Shown here: positions 39,931 through 47,922 of the stretch, one piece after another
How the letters are laid out: the number at the start of each line of letters is the position of its first letter
Numbering within the stretch: the stretch's first letter is position 1
From: an uncultured Clostridia bacterium
GTDB lineage: Bacteria > Bacillota > Clostridia > Christensenellales > Pumilibacteraceae
Direction of reading: 5' to 3'
Assembly: GCA_948440265.1 (NCBI GenBank)
Contig: CAOJOK010000009.1
Span: 1 to 61,379 of the forward strand
Length of the DNA stretch: 61,379 nt
Notes under the pieces: model-generated
The model's database searches: none
Seen by the model: the letters and a program-made list of their open reading frames with translations, nothing else
What the model was told of the DNA's origin: nothing
Translations under genes and position numbers: made by a program

Positions 39931-41207
39931 AATGGGGATTTTATTCGGGTAACATATACTTTATCGTCGAGATACTGCTTGCCGAGCTTATATTTCTCTA
40001 CCCCGCTCCGAAAAGAAAACTGTTTATTCTCCGCTTTACTCTGTCTATGGCGGCGATGATTGCCCTTGCCGCGTTCACTCCGCGCATAACGGCTTTTCAC
40101 AACATAGTCAACGACCTGTTCCGATTCCTGTTCCTGTTTTCGGCGTCGATGGGCGCAATGGCGCTGTGCTTCAAGCTCAAATTCGGCGTTCTGCTGTCTA
40201 TGTGCAGCGCCGGATATGCCGTGCAGCACCTTGCCTATCAGGCGTCGCGGCTGATGATGAAAATACCTATACTTACCAATTTCTCGACCGCCGTACTTTC
40301 GCGCTCCCGACTTTTCGAAATAGTGGTTATGACGATTATATACGTCGCCGCTTTCTTCACATTCGGCAGGCTGTCCGCCAAAAACGAATTTTACAAGAAC
40401 AACGACATACGGTTCGACATTCTGTCCATCGTCACCGTGTTCATCTGTATGGGACTGACAAGGTTCGCGCGGCTTTTCGGAGAGAGCGGAAACATCACGA
40501 ACAGTCTGTATTCCATAGTCTGCTGTCTTCTGGCGCTGTACATTCAGTTCAATCTTCACAGGCTTTATCTCGCCAAACACGAAGCAATGGCAATCGAGCG
40601 CGTCAGAACGGAAGAAAAGAAGCAGTATGAAATCAGCAAGAACGCCATAGACGCCATAAACATAAAGTGCCACGACCTGAAGCACAAGCTTTCCGCCTAT
40701 GACGGCAGGTTGCCGCAGGACGAGCTTGCCGATTTGAAAAAAGACATCGACGTTTACGAGGGTATTATCAAAACGGGCAACGACGCGTTGAATGTTCTTC
40801 TGACGGAAAAGAGCATCAAATGCAAGACGGAAGGCATTACGCTGACCTATGCCGGCGACGGCTCGGCTCTGTCGTTTATGAAGACGATGGACATATACTC
40901 GCTTTTCGGCAATGCCGTGGACAATGCCATCGAAGCCGTGGAAAAGCTGACGCAGTCGGAAAAGAAAATAATCGACATAACCGTCGAGCAGCGCGGCGAC
41001 CTTTTGTTTTTCAACTTCACGAACTATTGCGACAGACAGATTGTTCTGGAAGAAGGTCTGCCGAAAACGACGAAAGCCGACTCCCCCGGCTATCACGGGT
41101 TCGGTATGAAAAGTATGAAGCTCATTGCCGAGAAATACGGCGGAGAGCTTTCCGCCACCGTTTCCGGCGACAGGTTCAATTTGAGCATTTATATAACCAA
41201 ACCGTAA
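39927..41207 (+). CDS. AgrC-like GHKL sensor histidine kinase
   Basis: A 426-residue kinase. The N-terminal half has about six hydrophobic segments (IYFIVEILLAELIFLYP, AAMIALAAFTP, LFLFSASMGAMALCFKL and others) typical of peptide-sensing HPK10 kinases. A cytoplasmic coiled helix carries the phospho-His in CHDLKHKLSAYDG. The GHKL ATPase has FGNAVDNAIEAVEKL (N box) and GYHGFGMKSMKLIAEKYGG (G box). ATG overlaps the regulator's TGA by 4 nt. Ligand unknown; no agrB/agrD pair is annotated nearby, though a 31-codon ORF lies downstream. Confidence 0.88.
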   Translation: MKWGFYSGNIYFIVEILLAELIFLYPAPKRKLFILRFTLSMAAMIALAAFTPRITAFHNIVNDLFRFLFLFSASMGAMALCFKLKFGVLLSMCSAGYAVQHLAYQASRLMMKIPILTNFSTAVLSRSRLFEIVVMTIIYVAAFFTFGRLSAKNEFYKNNDIRFDILSIVTVFICMGLTRFARLFGESGNITNSLYSIVCCLLALYIQFNLHRLYLAKHEAMAIERVRTEEKKQYEISKNAIDAINIKCHDLKHKLSAYDGRLPQDELADLKKDIDVYEGIIKTGNDALNVLLTEKSIKCKTEGITLTYAGDGSALSFMKTMDIYSLFGNAVDNAIEAVEKLTQSEKKIIDITVEQRGDLLFFNFTNYCDRQIVLEEGLPKTTKADSPGYHGFGMKSMKLIAEKYGGELSATVSGDRFNLSIYITKP

Positions 41208-41263
41208 GCGTTTTTTCTGCCGAAAACAGAGTTTTACAAGTAAAAATATACAATTCGTTCCGT

Positions 41264-41304
41264 AAAGAAACAGTTTATTCTCAAAAACCGTTTCTTTATT
41301 TTTT
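41264..41304 (+). terminator. hairpin after the kinase gene, overlapping LytTR-like boxes
   Basis: AAAGAAAC and GTTTCTTT form an 8-bp stem followed by a run of T. It can terminate the two-component operon. The same bases hold the LytTR-like repeats described in the next entry, so the inverted repeat may be coincidental to, or exploited by, regulator binding. Confidence 0.5.
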
Positions 41305-41315
41305 TATGCTATAAT
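41270..41315 (+). promoter_or_regulatory. extended -10 promoter with LytTR-like boxes upstream of the permuted GH3
   Basis: TGCTATAAT ends at 41315 (TATAAT 41310-41315 with TGn), and no good -35 is present. In its place is ACCGTTTCT (41287-41295), one mismatch from the LytTR half-site [TA][AC][CA]GTTN[AG][TG], and upstream ACAGTTTAT (41270-41278) is a perfect match. Spacing is 17 bp start-to-start rather than the usual 21. An activator-dependent promoter controlled by the adjacent regulator is inferred. Confidence 0.45.
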
Positions 41316-41373
41316 GCCGACAGCTTTATCAAGTGCGGCAAAACGCCGCATAGCAAAAACTTAAAACGGAGGT

Positions 41374-41469
41374 ATGGAGAAGCAAAAAAGTCGTATAAGA
41401 AAATCACTCTTTAAACGCCTTTTCGGCGTTTCGGCTTCGCGGCAATGTGCCGCAGAAAAATTCCAATAG
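41374..41469 (+). CDS. 31-codon leader ORF, cationic peptide (doubtful)
   Basis: ATG GAG AAG at 41374 opens a frame of 31 codons ending TAG at 41467-41469, 12 nt before the GH3 start. The peptide is strongly basic and amphipathic in its first half (KSRIRKSLFKRLFGV) with one Cys near the end. GGAGG is only one base from the ATG, which is too close for efficient initiation. The leader 41316-41481 also forms small hairpins: TGCGGC/GCCGCA (41334-41350), AAACGCC/GGCGTTT (41413-41431) and GCGGCA/TGCCGC (41442-41456). It may be a leader peptide, a signalling peptide for the adjacent kinase, or not translated. Confidence 0.25.
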   Translation: MEKQKSRIRKSLFKRLFGVSASRQCAAEKFQ

Positions 41470-41481
41470 GAGAAAAAATCG

Positions 41482-44400
41482 ATGTTTAAAAAAACGGCAT
41501 TATACAGAGGTCTGACCTGCGCTATGGCCATAGTCTTGGTGATTATGGTTATGCTCGCCCTCGTACTCGAAGAAAACAGGACGATGGTCGACCAGACTCT
41601 CGGAACAAAGAGTCAGCTTATGGTGACGGAGAGTGACGACGGTACGCTGTACACCGCGTTTACTCCCGACGAAGAATTTTTGACGGACGGAAAACTTGAC
41701 CTCGAAAAGGACAAGAAAATCCACAAAGACCTCGGAATACAGATTTCCGAAGAAGGCTCCGTCCTTTTGAAAAACGAAGCATCCACGCTCCCTTTGAAAG
41801 AGAGCGCAAAGGTTACGCTGTTCGGCGCAAGAGCGTATAAATCGCTCGGCGGAAGAACGGGCGGCTTTGTGGTCGCGAACGGTCTTAAAGACTCCGGACT
41901 GCAAATCAATACGACAATGGAAGCTGTTTACTCGCCCTTAATCGGCAAGTTTTCGGATATGGCTCCAGGCTGGGCGAGCAATAAGACTTACGATTTCAAA
42001 TATGACCCCGCTGAAATATCGCCTGCCGACCTTGCAAACCAAAACGCAAGCTATAAAGACAGCTTCGCCGAATACAACGACGCGGCGATAGTCGTGCTCG
42101 GCCGCAACAACGGCGAAGGCGCGGACTATAAGCCCGGTTTGGACGGCGTCAAGGACGGCGTGGGCTCGAGAACGGCGCTTGCGCTCTCCGACAACGAAAA
42201 AGCCATCGTTAATCTTGCCTGCGACAACTTCTCCAAAGTCGTGATTTTGGTAGTAGGCGTTTCGCCTATGGAACTCGGGGAACTTCAGGACAACGAAAAG
42301 GTGGGCGCGATTATGTATATCGGCTTCCCCGGAACGAACGGCTGTGAAGGCGTCGGCAACCTTTTGCAGGGCAAAGCAAACCCGTCGGGCGGACTGTACG
42401 ACATCTATGCGCGCAACTCTCTGTCCTCCCCCGCTATGCGCAATATGGGTCACTATGAACTCACGAACGCAGAATTAATCACGCGTAAGGACACGTCCAG
42501 CGTGGGAACGCGCGGCACCGACCCCGGCTTTAAGCACTACGTCATCGAAGCGGAAGGCATTTACGTCGGATACCGCTATTACGAGACGCGTTATTTCGAC
42601 TGCGTGAACGGCAACGCTTCCGCAAAAGTCAAGACCGATTCCACCGGCGTTTACGAGGATTCGAAAACCGAATGGAACTATGCCGAAGAAGTTGTTTACT
42701 CTTTCGGATACGGACTGTCTTATACGACGTTCGAAAAGAAAATCACGGGCGTGACCTGGGACAAGACGGCGCACGAGCAAATGGCTCACGTTTCCGTTTC
42801 GGTCAAGAACACGGGCAGCAAGCCCGGCAAGACTTCGGTGCAGGTTTACGGTCAGGCTCCTTACACCGAATACGACAAGCAAAACGGCGTCGAGAAGTCG
42901 GCAATACAGCTGCTCAACTTCGCCAAAACCGACGTCATCCCCGCAGGTCAAACGGTCAACGTTACCGTGGACGTCGACTTGCAGGACCTTGCAAGCTATG
43001 ACGAAAACGGCGCAGGCACCTATATTATGGAAAACGGCGCAGACTACTACTTCTCCGTGGGCAACGGCGCACACGACGCGTTGAACAACATTCTTGCGGC
43101 TATGGGCAAAACGACCGCCGACGGAATGGACAAAAACGGCTCTGCCGCCGCGGCGCACAAGTGGACTTACGACACCGCGACCGCCGCAAACGGCGTGGAC
43201 GCGTTCACGTTCTCGCTTTCCAAGAACGGCACGAAAATCGAGAACCGTCTCGACTACTGCAACTGGAACGATTACGAAGCGGGCAAAGTCACGATGCTCT
43301 CCCGCAGCAATTGGAGCGGTACTTTCCCGAAGACCTACGACAATATGACGGCAACCGAGCTTATGCTCAAGCACTATAACGGCGAAGTCATAGACGTCAA
43401 GACAAAGAGCAATCCCGATTCCGACGCGGCTCTTGCCACAGTCAAGCTCGGTCAAAAGACCGACCTCAAATTCGCGGATATGAAAAACGCCGACTTCGAC
43501 GATTACCGTTGGGAAGAAGTTTTGAGCGCGATGTCCATAGAAGAACTCGTGCTGTACTGTATGGAATCCGGACGCGGCTTTGCGCCCATAGACTCGCTTA
43601 ACTTCCCGCAGGGAAGCTATGCGGAAAACGGACCCGGAACTCCTGCCTGGATAGACAATTCGGCAGGCGTAACGAACGCTCCTTGGGCGGTGGAAAAGCC
43701 TGCCGGCAGCTATTCTCTCGGCTCCTTCCCCACCTATGCGGTCATCGCATCGAGCTTTAATCCCGAGCTTTCCAAGAGATACGGCAGAGTGCTCGGCAAC
43801 GACTCCATATTCGGCTTGAAGCCTATGCTGTGGCTGCCCGGCGCGAACATTCACCGCACGCCTTACAACGGCAGAAGCGAACAGTACTATTCCGAAGACC
43901 CCGTTCTCACGGGCGTTATGACGATGGAAGCCACAATCGGCGCGCTTGAAAAAGGCGCAATCGTGACCGCAAAGCACTTCGCGTTCAACGACCAGGAAAT
44001 GCACCGCTCGGGCGTCGGTACGTTTATGACCGAACAGAGAGCGAGAGAAGTCGATATGCGTGCTTTCCAGATTGCTTTCGAAGCAAACAAGTACGACACC
44101 GATGAAAAAGACGTCGGTATGCTCGGCGTTATGACTTCGTTCTCCAAACTCGGCGGTATCGAATGTACGGTCAACAAGGGCTTGCTCACCGACGTGCTCG
44201 CAGGCGAGTGGGGCTTTAAAGGCTATATGGTTTCCGACCTCAAGGACGACCTCGACCTTATGCCCCAGGCATTCAAAGCAGGTCTGGGCGGCTATGACTG
44301 GCGTACCGAAGCCGACGACATCACCCCGTACCGCGACGTCGACAACTTCCGTTTCGACGCGGAGCTGTTGGAGTGTATGAAAGAAGTGGCTCATCAGAAG

Positions 44401-44583
44401 ATGTACACGTTTGCCAATTCCAACTTTATGAACAACGTCAACACGACCACTCATTCGGTTTGGAATATGACTTGGTGGCGCGCGGCATATATTTCCGGTA
44501 TAGTTATCTCGGCGGTACTCACTCTCGCCGCGCTGGGTATGCTGGTTGCCTGCCTCATAATTAACAAAAAGGAGAATGCTTGA
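41482..44583 (+). CDS. membrane-anchored GH3 glycosidase with circularly permuted domains
   Basis: A 1033-residue protein with transmembrane helices at both ends (about 10-28 and 1005-1027). The domain order is reversed relative to canonical GH3: first the alpha/beta sandwich (EGSVLLKNEASTLPLK, VVILVVGVSPMELGELQ, NPSGGLYD), then the fibronectin-III-like domain (FGYGLSYTTFEKKITGV), and finally the TIM barrel from about residue 670 (WLPGANIHRTPYNGRSEQYY, TAKHFAFNDQEMHRSG). The predicted nucleophile is Asp919 in MVSDLKDD. Swapped GH3 enzymes are known in Ruminococcus and Butyrivibrio; two membrane anchors are unusual. Starts after AGGAGAA. Followed directly by a small membrane protein. Confidence 0.88.
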   Translation: MFKKTALYRGLTCAMAIVLVIMVMLALVLEENRTMVDQTLGTKSQLMVTESDDGTLYTAFTPDEEFLTDGKLDLEKDKKIHKDLGIQISEEGSVLLKNEASTLPLKESAKVTLFGARAYKSLGGRTGGFVVANGLKDSGLQINTTMEAVYSPLIGKFSDMAPGWASNKTYDFKYDPAEISPADLANQNASYKDSFAEYNDAAIVVLGRNNGEGADYKPGLDGVKDGVGSRTALALSDNEKAIVNLACDNFSKVVILVVGVSPMELGELQDNEKVGAIMYIGFPGTNGCEGVGNLLQGKANPSGGLYDIYARNSLSSPAMRNMGHYELTNAELITRKDTSSVGTRGTDPGFKHYVIEAEGIYVGYRYYETRYFDCVNGNASAKVKTDSTGVYEDSKTEWNYAEEVVYSFGYGLSYTTFEKKITGVTWDKTAHEQMAHVSVSVKNTGSKPGKTSVQVYGQAPYTEYDKQNGVEKSAIQLLNFAKTDVIPAGQTVNVTVDVDLQDLASYDENGAGTYIMENGADYYFSVGNGAHDALNNILAAMGKTTADGMDKNGSAAAAHKWTYDTATAANGVDAFTFSLSKNGTKIENRLDYCNWNDYEAGKVTMLSRSNWSGTFPKTYDNMTATELMLKHYNGEVIDVKTKSNPDSDAALATVKLGQKTDLKFADMKNADFDDYRWEEVLSAMSIEELVLYCMESGRGFAPIDSLNFPQGSYAENGPGTPAWIDNSAGVTNAPWAVEKPAGSYSLGSFPTYAVIASSFNPELSKRYGRVLGNDSIFGLKPMLWLPGANIHRTPYNGRSEQYYSEDPVLTGVMTMEATIGALEKGAIVTAKHFAFNDQEMHRSGVGTFMTEQRAREVDMRAFQIAFEANKYDTDEKDVGMLGVMTSFSKLGGIECTVNKGLLTDVLAGEWGFKGYMVSDLKDDLDLMPQAFKAGLGGYDWRTEADDITPYRDVDNFRFDAELLECMKEVAHQKMYTFANSNFMNNVNTTTHSVWNMTWWRAAYISGIVISAVLTLAALGMLVACLIINKKENA

Positions 44584-44584
44584 T

Positions 44585-45031
44585 ATGTTTGATTTCCTTA
44601 AAAAAGTATCCCCCGCCGCGTATGTGTTTGCGGCAGGTTCGGTTATCTCGCTTATCGCGATGATTATAGCCGCAGTCAGCTGTTCGGGCGAAGGCTTCGG
44701 TATGAAGCAGCTGCCCCTGGTCATAGTGCTGTCCGTTGCCGCAGTTATTTTGGGCGTCGCGATAGTGTTCGTATCCGGCAAGTTCGGCGACGGTATCTTA
44801 TCCACCGTCCTTGTGGTGGCAATGACCCTTGTAACCGTATTCTGCGTATACGCTATGATTATGGGCAAGAGCGACGTGTTCGGCACCGTGCTGTTCTCCG
44901 ACCTCGAAAAGGGCTACGCTCCCGCAGAGCGCGCCTGCAATCTCGGTATTGCAAGCATAATAGTATATCTCATTGCGGCGGTGGTAACCGCGGCAGGCGG
45001 ATTCTTCAAGCTTGCGAAAGCCGATAAATAA
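44585..45031 (+). CDS. small four-helix membrane protein, partner of the permuted GH3
   Basis: A 148-residue integral membrane protein with four helices (AAYVFAAGSVISLIAMIIAA, LPLVIVLSVAAVILGVAIVFV, ILSTVLVVAMTLVTVFCVYA, LGIASIIVYLIAAVVTAAGG) and a short Lys-rich end. ATG 44585 lies one base after the GH3 TGA with GGAG 10 nt upstream, inside the GH3 end; ATG 44576 would be too close to that SD. Tight coupling implies joint function, perhaps a membrane scaffold for the GH3. An intrinsic terminator follows. Confidence 0.7.
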   Translation: MFDFLKKVSPAAYVFAAGSVISLIAMIIAAVSCSGEGFGMKQLPLVIVLSVAAVILGVAIVFVSGKFGDGILSTVLVVAMTLVTVFCVYAMIMGKSDVFGTVLFSDLEKGYAPAERACNLGIASIIVYLIAAVVTAAGGFFKLAKADK

Positions 45032-45060
45032 GTCCTTCTCTAACTCATTTTCCCCAAAAC

Positions 45061-45100
45061 AAGAGAACCGACAGCCGATGTGCCGTCGGTTCTCTTTTTC
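45061..45100. terminator. intrinsic terminator after the GH3 operon
   Basis: AGAGAACCGAC (45062-45072) pairs with GTCGGTTCTCT (45085-45095), followed by TTTT. An 11-bp stem. Confidence 0.9.
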
Positions 45101-45192
45101 TGCGCCAAAGGAGATTTCTTGCATTTTCCTGCCGCGGAAAATACATATTTATATGTAAGGCGCAGGATACTATCACTCGGGGGTATTTATAT

Positions 45193-45972
45193 ATGAACAA
45201 TGCAATAGTAATCGGCGGAAGCAGCGGTATAGGAAAGTCGGTATGCGACGAGCTTTTAAAGCGCGGCGTTTCGGTATGCAATCTGTCGCGCACGCCCTGC
45301 GACCTTGAGGGCGTGCAAAACATAGAACTTGACGTCGCGGACGGCGCGCAAACGGAGAGCGTATTGTCGGGGCTTCCCGTCCCCGACGCGGTTATTTACA
45401 GCGCGGGCTTTTCGCTTGCCGCGCCCGTGGAGTGCGTCGAAGAAAGCGACTATCGGTATCTGTTCGAAGTCAATTTTTTCGGGCTGGTTAAGACGGTGCA
45501 GATTCTGTCTTGCAAAATGAGAGAGAACGGCGGCGGACGCATTGTTGCCATAAGCAGTATAGGCGGAATTATTCCCATTGCTTTCGACGCATACTATTCG
45601 GCGTCCAAAGCCGCGGTGGATATGTTTATCCGCGAAGCCAATATAGAGCTTAACCCGTACAACGTATATCTCACTTCGGTGCGCCCCGGAAGCACGCAGA
45701 CGCGGTTCACTTTCAAACGCAAGGTCTATCCCGAAGAAAGCGTCGGCGTATACGGCGACAAGCTGCACAAAGCCGTCGTGACGCTTGCCGACGTCGAGCA
45801 GCGCGGTATGCAGCCGCAGGACGTGGCGCAATGCGTGATGAACGTACTCGATATGAAAAAACCGCCTGCGACGGCGAACGCGGGGCTGGCGAACAAGAGT
45901 CTTTCGCTTGCCGAAAAGCTCCTGCCCGAAGCCGTCACCGATTTTTTAAACCGCAGTCTGTATCTGCAATAG
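45193..45972 (+). CDS. short-chain dehydrogenase/reductase
   Basis: A 259-residue NAD(P)-dependent SDR. Cofactor motif is GGSSGIG (residues 8-14, GlyxxxGlyxGly form), followed by LSRTP; NNAG is degenerate as YSAG. Catalytic Ser in AISSIGG and YxxxK as YYSASKAAVD near 140. Substrate unknown. The C-terminal 50 residues are hydrophobic and resemble those of SDRs acting on lipids or bacteriocin-like clusters. Monocistronic, between two terminators. Confidence 0.88.
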   Translation: MNNAIVIGGSSGIGKSVCDELLKRGVSVCNLSRTPCDLEGVQNIELDVADGAQTESVLSGLPVPDAVIYSAGFSLAAPVECVEESDYRYLFEVNFFGLVKTVQILSCKMRENGGGRIVAISSIGGIIPIAFDAYYSASKAAVDMFIREANIELNPYNVYLTSVRPGSTQTRFTFKRKVYPEESVGVYGDKLHKAVVTLADVEQRGMQPQDVAQCVMNVLDMKKPPATANAGLANKSLSLAEKLLPEAVTDFLNRSLYLQ

Positions 45973-45974
45973 AC

Positions 45975-46006
45975 AAAACAGTCGGCTTACCACCGACTGT
46001 TTTTTA
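45975..46006. terminator. bidirectional terminator between SDR and ABC genes
   Basis: AAAACAGTCGG (45975-45985) pairs with CCGACTGTTTT (45993-46003), T-run after. Serves the convergent ABC operon ending at 46015. Confidence 0.88.
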
Positions 46007-46014
46007 CTGCGTTA

Positions 46015-47922
46015 TTATTCCAATTCGAACGCGCCCGTATAGAGTCTGTAATACTGACCCTTCTTTTCAATCAGGCGTTCGTGACTGCCGCGCTCTATTA
46101 TCCGTCCCTTTTCCAACACCATTATGACGTCGCTCTTGCGGACGGTGGACAGTCTGTGCGCGATTACGAACACCGTTCTGCCCTTCATAAGTCTGTCCGT
46201 GCCCTGCTGTACAATCTGCTCTGTGCGCGTGTCTATCGACGACGTCGCTTCGTCGAGAATCATAACGGGGGCGTCGGCGACGGCGGCTCTCGCTATGGAC
46301 AGCAGCTGACGCTGTCCCTGCGACAGGTTGGCTCCGTCTCCCGTCAGCATAGTGTTATAGCCCTCGGGCAGTCTTGTTATGAAGCTGTCCGCGCCTGCAA
46401 GCACCGCCGCCGCCTTACATTCTTCGTCGGTGGCGTCCAGTCTGCCGTATCGGATATTGTCCATAACCGTGCCCGTGAAAAGGTTGGTATCCTGCAGGAC
46501 TATGCCGAGCGAACGGCGCAAGTCGGCTTTCTTTATCTTATTTATATTGATACCGTCATAGCGTATTTTGCCGTCGGCTATGTCATAGAAGCGGTTTATG
46601 AGATTTGTTATCGTCGTCTTGCCTGCGCCCGTTGCGCCGACGAACGCCACTTTTTCGCCTGCGTGCGCATACACGTCGATATTTTTCAGTATCGGTTTGC
46701 CCTCCTCGTAACAGAAGTCCACGTCGTCGAGCAGTATATCGCCTTTAAGCTGAGTATAAGTAAGCGTGCCGTCGCCGTGAGGATGTTTCCACGCCCACAC
46801 GTTCGTGCGCCTGTCCGTTTCGGTTATGTTTCCGTTCTCGTCTATTTCGGCGTTGACCAGCGTCACATATCCGTTGTCGGGTTCGCTCTCCTCGTCCAAA
46901 AGCGCAAACACGCGGGACGAGCCTGCCTGTGCAAGCGCTATGAAATTGACTTCCTGCGAAACCATTGCCACCTGCATACTGAACGAACGCCCCATCGTCA
47001 AAAAGGACGCGACCACGCCGACCTGCAATACGTTGATGCCCGTCACGGTCACGTTCAGCGACTGCGTGACGACGAGCAGAGTTCCCAAAAACGCCACCAG
47101 CACATACATAATATTGCCGATGTTTCCCATTACGGGCATCATAATATTCGCATAGCGGTGGGCTTTGGACGAGTTGCCGAACAGCTTGTCGTTCTTCTCG
47201 TCGAAGCCTTCCTTGGCTTTCTGTTCGTGGCAGAATACCTTGACGACCTTCTGACCCTGCAGCATTTCTTCTATATAGCCTTCCAGCTCGCCGACCGACT
47301 TCTGCTGCAAGTTGAAGTGCTTGCTCGACTTGCCGCCTATTATTCTTGCCGCCACTGCCATTATGCCGATACAAAACAGCACGACGAGCGTCAGCCACAC
47401 GCTGTACGTCAGCATAACTCCGAGCAGCATAAAAATCATAACGACGGAAACCATAATCTGCGGCAGGCTTTCGGAAATTACCTGGCGCACCGTTTCTATG
47501 TCGTTGGTGTAGACCGACATTATATCGCCGTGATTGTGCGTATCGAAATATTTTATGGGCAGGCTCTGCATATGCGCGAACACGTCGCAACGCAAGTCGT
47601 CCATTACTTTCTGTGTGACCTTATTCAGCACCTGCGTATAGATTGTCGCCGACGTTATTCCGACAAGATATATGCCGCCCATAACCAAGGCAAAACCTAT
47701 GAGCTTGCCGACGACGGCGTCCAGACCCTGCGTCAGCGCAGGCGTGACTATGCTGTCCACGACATACTTGATTGCCACGGACGAGGATATGCTTCCGACC
47801 GCATTCAGCAGAATGGTTATCGTTATGAGAATCATTGCCTTTTTATTGTTTTTCAGCACATAGCCGAGCAGGCGTTTTATCGCGCCTTTTTTCTTTATCT
47901 TCTTTTCCGTCCGATTACTCAT
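46015..47922 (-). CDS. heterodimeric ABC exporter subunit with canonical Walker B (TM288/BmrD-like)
   Basis: A 635-residue half-transporter: six membrane helices (residues about 25-310) then an ATPase domain. Walker A GATGAGKTTITN, signature LSQGQRQLL, Walker B VMILDEATSS with catalytic Glu, H-loop VIAHRLSTV. A roughly 50-residue insert with a hydrophilic loop lies before the ATPase (near 360-400, NGNITETDRRTNVWAWKHP). SD AAAGGAGG. It overlaps its partner's stop by 8 nt. Likely exports drugs, lipids or peptides; the substrate cannot be assigned. Confidence 0.92.
   Translation of the reverse strand: MSNRTEKKIKKKGAIKRLLGYVLKNNKKAMILITITILLNAVGSISSSVAIKYVVDSIVTPALTQGLDAVVGKLIGFALVMGGIYLVGITSATIYTQVLNKVTQKVMDDLRCDVFAHMQSLPIKYFDTHNHGDIMSVYTNDIETVRQVISESLPQIMVSVVMIFMLLGVMLTYSVWLTLVVLFCIGIMAVAARIIGGKSSKHFNLQQKSVGELEGYIEEMLQGQKVVKVFCHEQKAKEGFDEKNDKLFGNSSKAHRYANIMMPVMGNIGNIMYVLVAFLGTLLVVTQSLNVTVTGINVLQVGVVASFLTMGRSFSMQVAMVSQEVNFIALAQAGSSRVFALLDEESEPDNGYVTLVNAEIDENGNITETDRRTNVWAWKHPHGDGTLTYTQLKGDILLDDVDFCYEEGKPILKNIDVYAHAGEKVAFVGATGAGKTTITNLINRFYDIADGKIRYDGININKIKKADLRRSLGIVLQDTNLFTGTVMDNIRYGRLDATDEECKAAAVLAGADSFITRLPEGYNTMLTGDGANLSQGQRQLLSIARAAVADAPVMILDEATSSIDTRTEQIVQQGTDRLMKGRTVFVIAHRLSTVRKSDVIMVLEKGRIIERGSHERLIEKKGQYYRLYTGAFELE

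Noticed and set aside
42475..44886. 803-codon minus-strand frame opposite the permuted GH3
   Set aside because: Its length is striking, but the plus-strand product has clear GH3 motifs and a good SD, while the antisense product shows no domain, signal or start site.
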